A stretch of DNA of 60,417 bases from Deltaproteobacteria bacterium (GTDB taxonomy: Bacteria; Myxococcota_A; Polyangia; JACPQR01), in contig JACPQR010000131.1 in the NCBI GenBank assembly GCA_016190375.1, positions 1-60,417 of the forward strand. The letters are read 5' to 3'. Every line of letters begins with the position of its first letter. The stretch's first letter is position 1. Shown here in pieces: positions 60,347 through 60,417 of this stretch. A program made the position numbers and the translations under genes. The notes beneath the pieces were generated by a model. It ran no database searches and was not told the DNA's origin. It saw nothing but the letters and a program-made list of their open reading frames with translations.

Positions 60347-60363
60347 GGCGGAGTGAATCCGCC
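60347..60363 (+). terminator. Terminator hairpin after the MMPL gene
   Basis: A 6-bp perfect stem (GGCGGA/TCCGCC) closes a GTGAA loop. It is followed by TCCGTTCGCTCGTTCC, weakly T-rich. Confidence 0.5.
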
Positions 60364-60386
60364 TCCGTTCGCTCGTTCCTCGCTGA

Positions 60387-60407
60387 CCGGCGGCGGCGAC
60401 GCGCCGG
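60387..60407. terminator. Second hairpin at the window end
   Basis: CCGGCG and CGCCGG enclose a 9-base loop. It could be part of the same termination region; no gene is seen after 60323. Confidence 0.3.
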
Positions 60408-60417
60408 AGAGCAGCTC

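Overview
The window is about 60 kb of very GC-rich, gene-dense bacterial DNA with short intergenic gaps. No rRNA, tRNA or CRISPR array was found. Several traits point to an uncultured myxobacterium-like lineage (Myxococcota, formerly Deltaproteobacteria). There are many lipoproteins with long Asp-Ala/Asp-Ser/Asp-Gly stalks and cysteine-rich heads, two MopE-type metal-binding repeat proteins, a VWA lipoprotein, lamin-tail domains, a membrane-anchored Ser/Thr kinase, and many GTG/TTG starts. The phylum is an inference; no marker gene settles it.

Layout. 1-8881: acidic-stalk lipoproteins, a ZIP metal transporter with prmA, a CASTOR/POLLUX-type ion channel and a secreted propeller-like lipoprotein. 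8889-9740: a TacA/TacT-type toxin-antitoxin pair whose promoter carries a perfect inverted repeat. 9879-17373: a phospholipase-D-like lipoprotein followed by two paralogous lipoproteins whose C-termini resemble the cholera/heat-labile toxin ADP-ribosyltransferase fold. 17375-22086: a glycogen-debranching enzyme (with an Asp-to-Tyr change at a catalytic position), a P-domain lipoprotein and a MopE-type lipoprotein. 22373-25115: a KamA-family radical SAM enzyme with aminopeptidase P. 25137-30182: lipoproteins, a Ser/Thr kinase, two gene remnants and a Uma2 nuclease-like gene. 30193-41031: a long minus-strand run: lipoprotein, hypothetical protein, proB, proA, rsfS, rlmH, ABC-F ATPase, a tandem ATP-grasp ligase, a DmpA-type aminopeptidase and a sulfotransferase. 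41108-49613: prepilin peptidase, a YXWGXW-type lipoprotein, a TPR protein, an RND efflux pair, endonuclease III and a peptidoglycan-binding protein. 49748-60323: two methyltransferase fusions, a glycosyltransferase, a YihY/BrkB membrane protein, a VWA lipoprotein, a C45-type acyltransferase, a second MopE-type lipoprotein, and a LolA/MMPL lipid-export pair.

The most unusual signals are: (1) the pair of ADP-ribosyltransferase-like lipoproteins beside a PLD-like lipoprotein; (2) the translationally coupled double ATP-grasp ligase and DmpA peptidase followed by a sulfotransferase, which looks like an uncharacterised peptide-type metabolite pathway; (3) a 61-bp dispersed element, four copies in one orientation, with two fixed end boxes at exactly constant spacing; (4) the debranching enzyme with an altered catalytic residue; and (5) predicted leaderless promoters, including the toxin-antitoxin promoter.

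All functional calls come from reading motifs by eye; no database search was run.
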